A stretch of 64,000 nucleotides of DNA, taken from Girardinichthys multiradiatus (lineage: Eukaryota; Chordata; Actinopteri; Cyprinodontiformes; Goodeidae). Below the pieces are notes generated by a model. It made no database searches, was not told where the DNA came from, and worked only from the letters and a program-made list of their open reading frames with translations. A program made the position numbers and the translations under genes. The stretch is from positions 52,472,496 to 52,536,495 of the forward strand of contig NC_061805.1 in NCBI RefSeq assembly GCF_021462225.1. Direction: 5' to 3'. Positions 33,274 through 43,127 of this stretch are shown here, piece by piece. The first letter of the stretch is position 1. Each line of letters begins with the position of its first letter.

Positions 33274-34970
33274 TATAATGCTGCATTGAAAGCTAGTCTT
33301 GAGTCATTGGAGTTGACCTCAGGTTCTGCTTTATTGCAGTATGTTGATGATCTTCTGCTTTGCTGTCCTACTAAGGAGCAATGTGAGAAGGACACTGTAA
33401 CACTGTTGAAACATTTGCATTCAGAGGAGCACAAGGCATCTCTTTCTAAACTTCAGCTTGTCCAGCTACAAGTAACCTTTTTAGGTCATGTTATTTCTGC
33501 TGAAGGTAAAACTCTTTCCTCAAAGCGTGTGAATGCAGTGCAAAACATTCCAAAACCTGTTACAAAAAAACAGTTGATGTAATTTTTGGGCATGACTTAA
33601 TATTGCAGGAATTTTATTCCTAATTATTCCTGTATGGAAGCCCCGTTGGGTGCTCTCATACATGGTAAAGGTCTTCTGTCTCAGGAGAATATTGTTTGGA
33701 CACCTGAAGCAGAAGCAGCTTTCATACAACTTAAGCTGGCTTTGCAGAAGGCTCCTACTTTAGGATTACTGAATCCTAACAAACCTTTTTTCAGGCTGTT
33801 GATGAAAAGCATGGATGCATGACATCAGTTCTCCTCCAAGATCATGGAGATAATCTGCAACCTGTTGCTTATTTTTCTGCAAATTTGGATCCCGTGGCTA
33901 TAGGACTCCCTAACTGCCTTCGTGCTCTGGCAGCTGCAGAAAAAGCTGTGTTGGCTTCTAGAGACATTGTTGGATATGCAAACCTCACTGTTTTGGTTCC
34001 ACACTCTTATTCTGCTTGAACAAAAAACATCACACCTTTCTGCTGCTCGCTGCCTGAGATACACATCGATTCTTTTGGATATGCCAAATATAACTGTTAA
34101 AAGGTGTTGTGCTCAATCCAGCAACACTTCTCCTAACGCCAGAAGATGGGGAGCCTCATCACTGTGTTTCAATGTTGGAGGAAGTTTGCACACCCCGGCC
34201 TGACGTTTCTGAGATACCTCTGGAGAATCCAGAGATGATTTTATTTGTTGATGGTTCGGCTTCTCGAAACCCTGATACTGGTAGGAATCAGGTGGGTTTT
34301 GCAGTGTGTTCTTCCCATGAAACTCTTGTTTCAGGCTCACTGCCAAAACACTTTTCTGCCCAGGCTGCTGAGCTTGTGGCCCTGACTGAAGCTTGCAAAT
34401 TAGCCGAAAATCAAACTGTAAACATTTACACAGACTCGAGGTACGGATTTGGTATAGTCCATGATTTCAGGGCATTGTGGAAACACAGAAAGTTTCTTAA
34501 AAGCAATGGAAAACCCATTTTGAACCATGTTCAGGTTTCTAACCTGCTCGGAGCAATTCTTTTACCAAAAGCCATCTCTGTGTGTTAATGCGCACACCTT
34601 CGACAGATGATGTTTCACAGGGGAACAGCAGAGCGAATTTAGCAGCGAAACTAGCGGCTTCTTCTGCTCCTCTTTTCACTGCTTTGCACACACAAGGATA
34701 CCCCTCCTCCCCCTCCACCCCTGTATGACCTGAAAGCGCTGAAGAGCTTTGCTTCTGTGGGGGAGAGGCGCCTGTGGGCTTCTGCAGGAGCGAAATGCAC
34801 TGATGGTGTTTGGATGGGCCCGACCGATAAACCATGTCTTCCCAAACACTTCTTTCCACATTATGCAAAGTTCACACATGGTTTGGATCATTGTTCAAAA
34901 GAGGGAATGATACCTGGTAGAGACATTAAGGACATCCTTCAATCAAACGAGGTGTGAAAATTTTGACAGG

Positions 34971-35100
34971 TGGGCGGGACTTCCGGTGGCTGGGACATCC
35001 TAGGGCGGGACTTCCGGTGGCTGGGGCTTCCTGTGACGTAACCGGATATCATCATTAATCGGATGTTGTCATTAACCGGAAGTTGTCATTACAAGGAAGC
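34971..35100. promoter_or_regulatory. GC-rich repeat cluster with ETS-like and CRE-like sites at the Maverick left margin
   Basis: A 23-base unit beginning 'gggcgggacttccggtgg' occurs twice with a 31-base period (34,972-34,994 and 35,003-35,025). It holds ACTTCCGG words at 34,979-34,986 and 35,010-35,017. TGACGTAA is at 35,034-35,041 and CCGGAAGT at 35,076-35,083. These are the cores of ETS/GABP and ATF/CREB binding sites. The cluster lies between the end of the retroviral remnant and the spliced gene, so it may be part of the element's terminal repeat or early promoter. Confidence 0.5.
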
Positions 35101-36006
35101 GAATCTTTCTAATTGTATGTTTTTAGATGTTTTTTACATCTAAAAACAAAACATGTAGTTTCTCCACTTTAAAGGAACAGTCAATTTAATGCAGGCACAT
35201 CATACGAAATTCTGATAAGAAGAGAGAACCTGACAGATTGTAAATTCATTTTGTTTTAACACAGGGGGTTATTTAGATGCTATTTAGAAAAGAAGGATGA
35301 ATTGGCTTCTGTTGTAGAGATGATCTAAAACAGAGAAACCAATGAACTGAAAAAAAATGTTATGAGTGCTCAGCATCCTGTTTCCAAATTAGAAATGGAT
35401 TCTACAGCTAAAAGACTTTGTTTGTAATCATGAGACTCCATTTGGTAAAATGGATGATAATTTTACTTACCTTAAGCTTTTCTTTTTTCATCTTAGAGCA
35501 ATAGTTATTGATGATTTAGAGAAAACAGTTTTCTCCTCACATCCACATGGGAGCCAGAGGTTGTAACCAGTATGTCTATGTAAAACGTAACAAGAAACTG
35601 AAAAAATAAAAAATAAAGGTTATAAAATCCTCAGACATGTCACTGTTTATTGAATTAAAGCAGACAACTTGTCTCAGACAGTCTTCACACCAACTGTAGT
35701 CAAAAGTAATTAAGAGGAAAATGGCATTTTCCTGGCTATAAGTCTGGAGCATTGTCTGACAATACACATCCACTGTTTAATGAATTAACGCGTCTGCGCT
35801 GTTGCTGAGGTGTCTCGGGGGGGTGTGGCCAAGGGGCGTAACTAAGCGCGCTGAAGGTAGCGCAGTCAGTCATCCCTGGTTCTATCGAGAGATACAGCGC
35901 AATCTTTACTGGGAGATTGGCTTCAAATCTGGTAGCTAAAAGTTTATTTTTAACCAGTTACACTGAAATATTTTTAGAACACTTGTAAGGAGAAGCTGAA
36001 AAACAA
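35100..36006. other. Maverick left non-coding region
   Basis: AT-rich sequence without a convincing gene between the ETS/CRE cluster and exon 1 of the spliced gene. 35,882-35,915 ('ctatcgagagatacagcgca...') closely resembles 36,053-36,087 in exon 1 ('ctattgaaagatacaacaca...'), a local duplication. Confidence 0.5.
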
Positions 36007-37146
36007 ATGTCGGAAAATATTTCAGGAAACGAAGAAGGTGAACATTCTGCTTCTATTGAAAGATACAACACAATCTTCAGTAGTAAGTATTCATCTTTAA
36101 GAATTATTTAAGTGCTTGTGAATGCTCGTTGGATAATAATATTGATTAATTTATATTCTTTAGAACCCACGAGTGATGAGCTGGATGGTATCGTTTTTAC
36201 ACAGTCTGACTATGGTAATTATTAACTGCAACAACAACATCTGGTTTAGTCAACTGGTGAATGCTATTTTGTGATTTAAAAAATAAATGAGATAAATTCT
36301 ACTTACAGATTTAACAAGAGACGTATTCCTGGATGTTGGAGAGGTCAGCGTTTGTAACCGTCTGCCTCCGAAAAAATCAAAGTTGAGACGGAAACTTGTC
36401 TTTAAAAAAGACAATCCGATCCCAGCGAAACCATTCATGTACCACAGTCACCTGACCGTGCGCCGGAAAAATTAACAGCTCCGGGAGAGGAGAGTAAGTA
36501 AGAAAATAAATATATATATATATATATATTTATTTCTAAGCATATGTTTTCACAGGTCTATGCGATATTGCAGACTTGTTTTAACCCCTGATAAAATATT
36601 TTACAGATATATCGAATGATTTAATCCAGAACCCAAGCATCGATAACATTCAGCAGAACTGTACCAGTTCAGTGCAGGAAGAGCTGGAACCGCCCGGAAC
36701 CGTTCAAATACCCCGTGTACGGAGTAAGTTATAGTTATATCCAAATCTTCACAGAAACAAGATTTTTTTTTTTCAAAAGACCTGCATTGTAAGGTAACTT
36801 TATTTTGTTTCACAGAATATCTTAAATTGAGGAAAAGACGGCGACTCTGTGCTCTTTATAACAGGGCAAGGCTTGTTAAAGGTTTATTGCATGGTAAGTT
36901 TAATTCTTCTTATACTCATTTACCTACTGAATTAATTCGCATATTTCATTAATTTATTTTTTCTTTATCTTTCCAGAGGCAACGTTGATGGTGGAGCAGA
37001 TTTCATCGAGACCTGGACAGCAACAGCGCAGACAGAGAGTTCCCCTATCCTTACGTGACCGTTGTAATAAAGCATCAAGTTTAACGCTTCTGGCTGCATG
37101 TCAGACATTGTTACTGAAACATTGCGCTGATATCAAGGTAATTTAA
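36007..37146 (+). CDS. six-exon spliced gene of the Maverick element, unrecognised product
   Basis: Six exons can be read: 36,007-36,082, 36,164-36,214, 36,309-36,493, 36,607-36,723, 36,816-36,893 and 36,977-37,146. Every donor is GTAAGT or GTAATT and every acceptor ends in AG after a T-rich tract. All five introns fall in phase 1, and exons 2, 4 and 5 are 51, 117 and 78 bases, exact multiples of three. The product would be about 190-200 residues. It starts 'MSENISGNEEGEHSASIERY', is acidic early, then has basic patches ('PPKKSKLRRKLVFKK' in exon 3; 'KLRKRRRLCALYNRARLVKG' in exon 5) and ends 'LLLKHCADIKVI'. Exon 3 is 185 bases, one off a multiple of three, and its frame changes near its middle, a likely one-base lesion. 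No family is recognised; basic patches suggest nuclear or nucleic-acid binding. Position just before PolB suggests an early gene. Confidence 0.65.
36495..36531. repeat. short (TA)n tract in the third intron
   Basis: An alternating TA run within the intron between exons 3 and 4 of the spliced Maverick gene. Confidence 0.8.
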
Positions 37147-37186
37147 ACTGATCCCTGGGTCTTCTTCTTCTTCTTCTGATGTTAAT

Positions 37187-38587
37187 ATGGAAAGCCAGAT
37201 CACACATGCGCTGAATGAGATAAGGAATGTTGTTGCTCATCTTAATGAAATTCCTGTTAATGCTGATGTAGCAGATAACATCGGGTTAAATGCATCTCCT
37301 GCTAACAGTGAAAATGTAATAAATCAAAATCTGCACGGTGACTTTTTTAGCTCATTAGAACAGGCTGTTGAAGATTTAAATAGAACACCATCTCCATCCA
37401 GCATTCAGCAAAATGAATCAACGTCAGACGCCGCTGATCATACTGGGTAGCATGGCGGTAATTTCAATCCAGAGGTGGCAGTCAACCCTGATCAGATTGA
37501 AGGAGATCCTCCTGTGACTGTTGAACGTGAACGTTTTAATAACATTGAAATAAGGAGACCTTTTACCATCCCGCCTCCCTGCCCTGGTCATGTTCCTGAT
37601 CTTGCTACAATCTATATAAACATCATGCATATTCTCACTGAATTAGCCGATACTGCAAGATCTTTAGCCAGACGTAACGATGTTGTGCAGCTAGAATTAG
37701 TCGGGGAAAATCTGAACCGTAACATCATGTTTACCATTAACGATGATGGGAATATGATTCTGCCTGCTTTTGAGGATTTTCTGGATGAGTTAGTACAGTC
37801 CAACGCTGAAATGCCTGCAGATAATAACCTGGAATTGGTTCTACAGGTAGTTAATGACCCTGCAGGAGGGTCGAAACGTAAGGTTAAAGGAACGTTAGAC
37901 TGTGAACTGATTAATAAGAAAAAGCGTCACCTGTATATTGTAGATAATACCGGTAATCAGTTATGCTTTGCCATCAGTCTTGCACACGTCTCTGACTCTA
38001 ACCTTACTGATAATCAGGCTTTAGAGCTGGGGAGGGAGTGGCAACACAGGGCTGGTTTAGATGATCAGACAGCAGTAACTTTCAGCGACATTGGTAAATT
38101 TGAAAACATTCTAAAGAGAAAAATTGTAGTGTTTCACAGAAACGTTACAGACTCTGTAGCTCTGTGTAAATTTGAGACCAGTTTCCCTGATCGATCAAAC
38201 CCTCTCTTTCTGCTGTTATTTCAAGGTCACTACTATGGGATAAAAAATCTCAAGGGTTTTATAGGATCGAGATACATCTGTGCATATTGTTACGGGAGCT
38301 ATGAAAAGCCAGACACACACCATTGTGAAGGCTATTGTCCAGTGTGTCACTCATACCAGTGTATGCGTGAAATTAACGAACCTGTCGCCTGTGCAGGTTG
38401 TCACAGAATCTGTCGTAACTCTTCTTGTTTCAGTAGACACAGGGAACCCCGTAAAAGACCTAGTGCTGACAGGCCCATGAGTGACTGTGAGTTGGTAAAA
38501 CTGTGCAAGGTGTGCAAAAGGATATACGTTATTCCAATCAGCAAACAGGATAAACCACACGTGTGTAAAATGCTGTATTTGTGGTGA
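37187..38587 (+). pseudogene. Maverick PolB, N-terminal region
   Basis: One reading frame runs from ATG 37,187 to 38,587, interrupted only by a TAG at 37,448-37,450. Its first 87 codons are acidic and Asn-rich ('ALNEIRNVVAHLNEIPVN'). The second part (371 codons) is the N-terminal region that precedes the exonuclease in Maverick polymerases. A Cys/His-rich segment ('YICAYCYGSYEKPDTHHCEG', 'YCPVCHSYQCMR', 'CAGCHRICRNSSCFSRH', 'LCKVCKRIYV') looks like several zinc-binding units. The frame leaves the polymerase within an A-run at about 38,567-38,570, after 'KPHVCK', and the next segment continues one frame over with more Cys ('CCICGENIPPDLD'). This region may include the terminal-protein function expected for protein-primed replication, but that is inference. 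Confidence 0.8.
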
Positions 38588-41139
38588 GAATATACCTCCT
38601 GATTTAGATGTGACGTGCGATGATCATCTGTGTTACAATCAAACCGCCCAAGCCTGTAATCAGTTAGATGATAAACTGGTTTTTTATGATTTTGAATGCT
38701 TCATTGACGAGAACGGTGTGCACATCCCCTATCTGGTCTGTGTTAAAACGCTGAAAGGTGAGGAATGGCATGCTTATGGATTGAATTGCACCCAAAAATT
38801 ACTTCTCCATTTCAGGAGACCGATGTACAGAGGCTTTACCTTAATAGCTCATAACGCACGTGGATATGACAGCTACCTGATTATCACAGCTATGCTGCAG
38901 TTAGGCATTAAACCTCATCTCATCATGCAGGGAAGTAAAGTTCTCTGTTTAACCGACCCTGATTACAGGTTAAAATACATTGATAGTCTGTCCTTCATGT
39001 GTATGAAGCTTAGTGCGATGCTGAAAGCATTAGGTTTTAATGATAAGACCAAAGGTTTTTTCCCCCACCTATTCTCGTCTGAACAACATCTCCAGTATGT
39101 AGGGGCTTTTCCTCCTCCATCCTGCTACGCTGTAGAACGCATGAGCCTTCAAGAACAACAGGCGTTTAACAGCTGGTACAGGGAAGCGAGCAAAGGGGTC
39201 TTTGACTTTGAGAAGGACGCTCTTCGTTATTGTAAAAATGTTGTGGACGTTCTATTTCAAGGTTGTGTTAAATTCAGGGATGAGTTCTTTAAGAAGACAA
39301 GTATAGATTCGCTTAAATGCGTCACGATAGCCTCAGCCTGCATGAAGGTTTTTGTAACCAATTTCCTTCCTCCTAAAACCTTGGCCATCCCCTCACCTCT
39401 GGACTACAGGCGTAGTAGTAAGACGTTTTCCAGCACGTCCATTCAATGGCTCGGCTGGATTTCAGACAGCAGAAAAATTGACATCGAACATGCATTAAAC
39501 ATGGGGGAAAAGAAAATTGGTCCATATTCAGTGGATGGGTATGCAGAGATTAACGGTGTCAAAGTTGCGTTTGAATTTTACGGCTGTTTTTTCCACGTCT
39601 GTAAAAAGTGTTACATGCCTCATGACAAGTGTCCTTTGAGAGGGGTCGCATTTGAACAGTTTTATGCAGCCACTGTTGAGAGAAGCAAGGTGCTCCAAAC
39701 TGTGTACGGTCTTCGTATCGAGGTCATCTGGGAGCATGAGTGGACTGAAATGAAAAAATCAGACCCAGGGGTGATCAGCCTTCTTGAGAAAGTTAATGCA
39801 CCCGAACCGCTATCACCCCGAGATGCTCTGTCCTATGAGGTTGAGGTACACAGCGGGGCCAGGTGAAACTGTACACTATGTGGATTACACATCTCTGTAC
39901 CCCTATGTAAATGCTAGCTGCATCTTTCCCCTCGGGCACCCCACCATCATTTACAAAGATTTTGATGACCCCAGCAGCTACTTTGGCCTCATCAGAGTTG
40001 TGGTCTACCCACCACGAGGTCTCTTTTTCCCTGTTTTGCCTTACAGAACATCCCAAGGTAAACTGGTGTTTACTCTCTGCCGCACATGTGCTGAAATAAA
40101 TAACCAGTCAGGTCCCTGCAGGCATAATGATGAGGACAGAGCTCTGACAGGTGTGTGGGTGAGTGTAGAGTTTTGTAAAGCGTTACAGTGTGGTTATAGC
40201 CTAGCTAAAATCACTGAAGTTTGGCATTTTGAGAAGACCAGTGACACAATCTTTAAAGGTTACATTCACTGCTTTTTAAAGGGTAAGCAGGAGGCTTCAG
40301 GCTACCCATCTGAAGCGGTGGATGAGGAGAGCAGGTCAAAGTATGTAGCAGACTACAAACTTCACCAGGGTATCCAATTAAACGCAGGCAAAATCGAGGT
40401 GAACCCTGCCAAAAGACAGGTAGCAAAACTGTGCTTAAACAGCTTTTGGGGAAAGTTTGTGCAGCGAAGTGATCTGTCTCAGACCACAGTCATCACTAAC
40501 CCTGATGAGTTTTTCAGCTTCATGTTCTCGAGTAAATATAGAATTAACTATTTTCATTTCTTCAACCCTGAAATGTGTGTAGTGCAGTGGAACTACAGTA
40601 AACGTGTCATCTCTCCCCCAAGCAAGGCAAACAATGTGTTTATTGCTGCATTCACCACCGCTTACGCATGTTTAAAACTTCTCAGCAGCATGGAGAAGTT
40701 ACAGGACAGATTGATTTATATTGACACGGACAGTTTGATTTATGTGACAAAAAGTGGTGAAACTCCTCTGGAGTTGGGGAATTATCTGGGTGATCTTACT
40801 GACGAGCTCGCAGGAGACAGCATTTCGGAGTTTGCATCGACAGGACCCAAGAGTTATGCATATCAAACCAAAAACCAGAAAAAGCTAGTGATACGTGCTA
40901 AAGGCATCACTCAGACGCATGAATGCAGCGAGAGGGTCAATTTGGACAGCATCAAAGGGCTGGTCCAGGGCTACTTACAGAGGTCAACTGAGGGTGTCAT
41001 TGAAATTCCTCAGCACACGATCAGGAGGGATAAAAAGAGATTCCTCTTAAGAAATGCTGCATTTGTTAAAAAGTTTCGACTGGTGTATGACAAGAGATGC
41101 CTTTTTTCTGACGGGACAACTCTGCCTTTTGGTTATTAG
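38562..41139 (+). pseudogene. Maverick protein-primed family B DNA polymerase, exonuclease and polymerase domains
   Basis: The enzyme would copy the element's linear genome from a protein primer. The first segment (to 39,866) has the 3'-5' exonuclease motifs: Exo I 'VFYDFECFI', Exo II 'LIAHNARGYDSYLI' and Exo III 'YCKNVVDVLFQG'. The second (39,784-41,139) has the polymerase motifs: A 'HYVDYTSLYPYVN', B 'KLCLNSFWGKF' and C 'LIYIDTDSLIYV', all with key residues intact. The two segments overlap in different frames around 39,830-39,860. The glycine-rich YxGG/GGRT-like linker expected there in protein-primed polymerases is not visible in either frame, so a short deletion with frameshift is likely. 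A second break is at about 38,567. ORF end is TAG at 41,137-41,139, 36 bases before the ATPase start. Confidence 0.92.
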
Positions 41140-41174
41140 AGCTTAAGAAGAAGAAGAAGAAAGATAAAATAAAA

Positions 41175-41858
41175 ATGTTGCAATCTGCCAATTTACAGGA
41201 GGTTGATTTTGATCCTAGATTTAGAGCACCTTTCTCATGTATGATAATAGGACCCAGTGGTTGTGGAAAAACCTTTTTTGTAAAAAGTGTTTTGCAGAAC
41301 TGTAAACATGTCATGGATGTTGTTCCAGAAAATATTGTATGGATTTACACATCTTTTCAACCCATGTATGCTGAATTGCAGAAGATGAATAAAAATATTA
41401 CCTTTGTGGAAGGATTGCCTCATTCTTTTGAAGATGAAAACCTGTTTCCTCCTGATCAGAATCATCTGATTATTCTAGACGATGTTATCGCTCAAGCCTC
41501 AGATGATGAAAACGTGATGAAAGTCTTTACCCAGTTTCGTCACCATCGTAATATGAGTGTTATGATGTTGACTCAGAATGTATTTCATCAGGGAAAGTTC
41601 AGTCGCACTATTAGTTTGAACTGTAATTATATGGTGTTGTTTAAGAACCCGAGAGATAAACTCCAGCTGAATATACTGGCCCGCCAAATGTTTCCATCTC
41701 AAAAGGGTCTCTTCTTGGAGAGTTTTGAAGACGCAACGAGAGAAGCTCATGGATATTTAATCATCAATTTTACGCCTACCTGCCCAGAACATTTCAGACT
41801 GAGAACGGGGATACTTCCTCAGCAGTGGCCTGCTGTGTATGTGCCCAGAACAAAGTAA
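41175..41858 (+). CDS. Maverick packaging ATPase (FtsK/HerA type)
   Basis: 227 codons, intact. Walker A is 'MIIGPSGCGKTFFVKSVL' (residues about 23-40) and Walker B is 'HLIILDDVI' (about 95-103). The segment 'QFRHHRNMSVMMLTQNVFHQ' carries the conserved Gln/Asn sensor region of A32-like viral packaging ATPases. The enzyme would pump the genome into the capsid. Its size fits Polinton ATPases. It starts 36 bases after the polymerase frame and is followed 6 bases later by the next gene, giving a tightly packed rightward cluster. Confidence 0.95.
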   Translation: MLQSANLQEVDFDPRFRAPFSCMIIGPSGCGKTFFVKSVLQNCKHVMDVVPENIVWIYTSFQPMYAELQKMNKNITFVEGLPHSFEDENLFPPDQNHLIILDDVIAQASDDENVMKVFTQFRHHRNMSVMMLTQNVFHQGKFSRTISLNCNYMVLFKNPRDKLQLNILARQMFPSQKGLFLESFEDATREAHGYLIINFTPTCPEHFRLRTGILPQQWPAVYVPRTK

Positions 41859-41864
41859 GTCATC

Positions 41865-42206
41865 ATGTCTGCGCGTATAAAAAGGAATTTACCATTATTC
41901 AGAGCTTTGTACCAGGCCTGTCCACAGAAACGTAAAGATATTCTCGCACACTGCTCTCCCGACTTTATTCAGGCTCTGTGCGAGATTGCACTGAATATCC
42001 TAAAAGGTAACATTAAACTATCACCCTCTCAACACCGACAATTGAAGAAACAAAGAAATATCATCAGATTGTTGGTTGATAAAAGAACCGGGATAAAAAC
42101 TAAACAGTTGGCTCTCAAAAAGCAACGAGGTGGTTTTATTCTCCCCATCTTAACGGCTCTTGCTCCCTTGATCGGTGATCTAGTGGGTGGTATAATCAGG
42201 AGATAA
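41865..42206 (+). CDS. small basic Maverick protein with hydrophobic C-terminus
   Basis: 113 codons, intact. The N-terminal two thirds are basic with short helices ('LCEIALNILKGNIKLSPSQH', 'RQLKKQRNIIRLLVDKRTG'). The last 25 residues are a Gly/hydrophobic stretch, 'RGGFILPILTALAPLIGDLV' then 'GGIIRR', which could insert in a membrane. The 'K-Q-R-G-G-F' word resembles a Gly-Gly adenain cleavage site. A protein of this shape is common next to the ATPase in animal Mavericks; its function is not established. A processed, membrane-active virion peptide is an inference. The stop codon overlaps the next ATG by one base. Confidence 0.75.
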   Translation: MSARIKRNLPLFRALYQACPQKRKDILAHCSPDFIQALCEIALNILKGNIKLSPSQHRQLKKQRNIIRLLVDKRTGIKTKQLALKKQRGGFILPILTALAPLIGDLVGGIIRR

Positions 42207-43036
42207 TGTCTCTCAGAACATCGCAGAAGATGTTTCTCATTTCACCTCATCAATTCAAGCGTCTGACCCAGTCAGACACGTCCATCAGACAGACGGCGGA
42301 GGAGAATTTGGATGCTGAAATGAGAGCGATATTAAACGAGCCGGGTTTGACTTCTTATGAAAAAATCAAGAGATACGATGCTCTTCTCCAGAGGTATCTG
42401 ACTTTACTTAAGCAAGGTGTCAAAGAAGAAAAACAGCGGGTCAGTTTAACGCTGCAGCGTGACACAGAGGTTCCTGAACATGAGCGGTCCCAAGAAAAAC
42501 AAGGCCCAGGGCAGGACGAGGCCCCTAAGGATCAGGTTCTTACGGAAGTACTGAAAAGTCTTCCTAAACACAATCGTAAAAATGCCGAGTACATTTTGAA
42601 GAAATTATCCGAAAGAAGTGAGAGTTGGACGTCGCGAGGTGAATTTGTATTTAAAGGGAATGTTGTAAAGGGGTCCCACATGATTGATTTGTTGAAAAAT
42701 CTCGTGCTTCCGTTTAAAAAATCTGGAGCATCACAACCCCGAGGATGGTCTGATTTTCTACACTCCATGTCAGAGGTAAACATCCCCATATCTTCAGTCA
42801 TTAACCCTTATGCTCGTGAAGAATATAGACGTTTTAAAACAGAGGGTACATCGATTAAAAATGGGGGTACACCCCCCAGCGTTAAGCAGAGAAGAAAAAG
42901 AAGAAGAAGGCAGATAACTCATTCTCCCTACTGGTCGAGATCTGAGCTGGAAGATCCAAAAAATGCTGATGGGAGATCAAAAAGGTCTCTTCGTAAGACG
43001 ACACTACCACCCCGATGGATTACATTTTCACCATAA
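42206..43036 (+). CDS. conserved Maverick protein of unknown function
   Basis: 276 codons, intact; its ATG overlaps the preceding stop (ataATG). Residues about 30-70 are helical ('LDAEMRAILNEPGLTSYEKI', 'KRYDALLQRYLTLLK'). The middle is polar. Residues about 115-200 form a compact domain ('SLPKHNRKNAEYILKKLSER', 'SRGEFVFKGNVVKGSHMIDL', 'GWSDFLHSMSEVNIPISSVI'). The tail is strongly basic ('KQRRKRRRRQ'). This domain recurs next to the ATPase in animal Mavericks and their decayed copies. I cannot assign an activity. The basic tail and late position suggest a DNA- or core-associated protein. Beyond it is AATAAA at 43,080-43,085, a likely polyadenylation signal for the rightward genes. Confidence 0.75.
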   Translation: MSLRTSQKMFLISPHQFKRLTQSDTSIRQTAEENLDAEMRAILNEPGLTSYEKIKRYDALLQRYLTLLKQGVKEEKQRVSLTLQRDTEVPEHERSQEKQGPGQDEAPKDQVLTEVLKSLPKHNRKNAEYILKKLSERSESWTSRGEFVFKGNVVKGSHMIDLLKNLVLPFKKSGASQPRGWSDFLHSMSEVNIPISSVINPYAREEYRRFKTEGTSIKNGGTPPSVKQRRKRRRRQITHSPYWSRSELEDPKNADGRSKRSLRKTTLPPRWITFSP

Positions 43037-43079
43037 ACCGTTATAAGAAAAATGAAACATGTAGTCTATTTCTTTTATT

Positions 43080-43085
43080 CAATAA
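43080..43085 (+). terminator. polyadenylation signal for the rightward Maverick genes
   Basis: AATAAA occurs about 45 bases after the last rightward stop codon and before the LINE insertion begins. Confidence 0.6.
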
Positions 43086-43127
43086 AATATTTATTGATTA
43101 TATTTTTCAAGTCTAACTTCGTTCTCA

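Larger units (their letters stand above)
30414..34957 (+). pseudogene. endogenous retrovirus pol remnant (protease, RT, RNase H, start of integrase)
   Basis: Fragments of a retroviral pol appear in order. A protease-like tail ('FLLSSLCPVNLMGRDLMCEL') is at about 30,480-30,550. Reverse transcriptase follows at 31,284-31,649 ('EWRFVQDLRVVNAPVEARAP', 'FFSVVDLSNVFFSVPVD', 'FTRLCQDYC') and resumes at 33,286-33,582 with 'LLQYVDDLLLCCPTKEQCEK' (YVDD active site). RNase H is at 34,220-34,500 ('FVDGSASRNPDTG', 'AAELVALTEACKLA', 'IYTDSRYGFG'). An integrase N-terminal piece ('CLPKHFFPHYAKFTHGLDH') ends at 34,957. Breaks include an in-frame TGA near 31,258, a stop at 31,647-31,649, several frame changes between 33,582 and 34,220, and the intact Tc1 inserted at 31,664-33,273. 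No LTR, gag, env or remaining integrase was found. The RNase H style is closest to gamma/epsilon-type viruses, by eye. Confidence 0.85.

Noticed and set aside
38560..39866. Programmed ribosomal frameshifting in the polymerase
   Set aside because: The first shift occurs in a short A-run without a clear slippery heptamer or stem. The second lacks an expected conserved segment. Nonsense and frameshift lesions elsewhere in the element favour ordinary decay.
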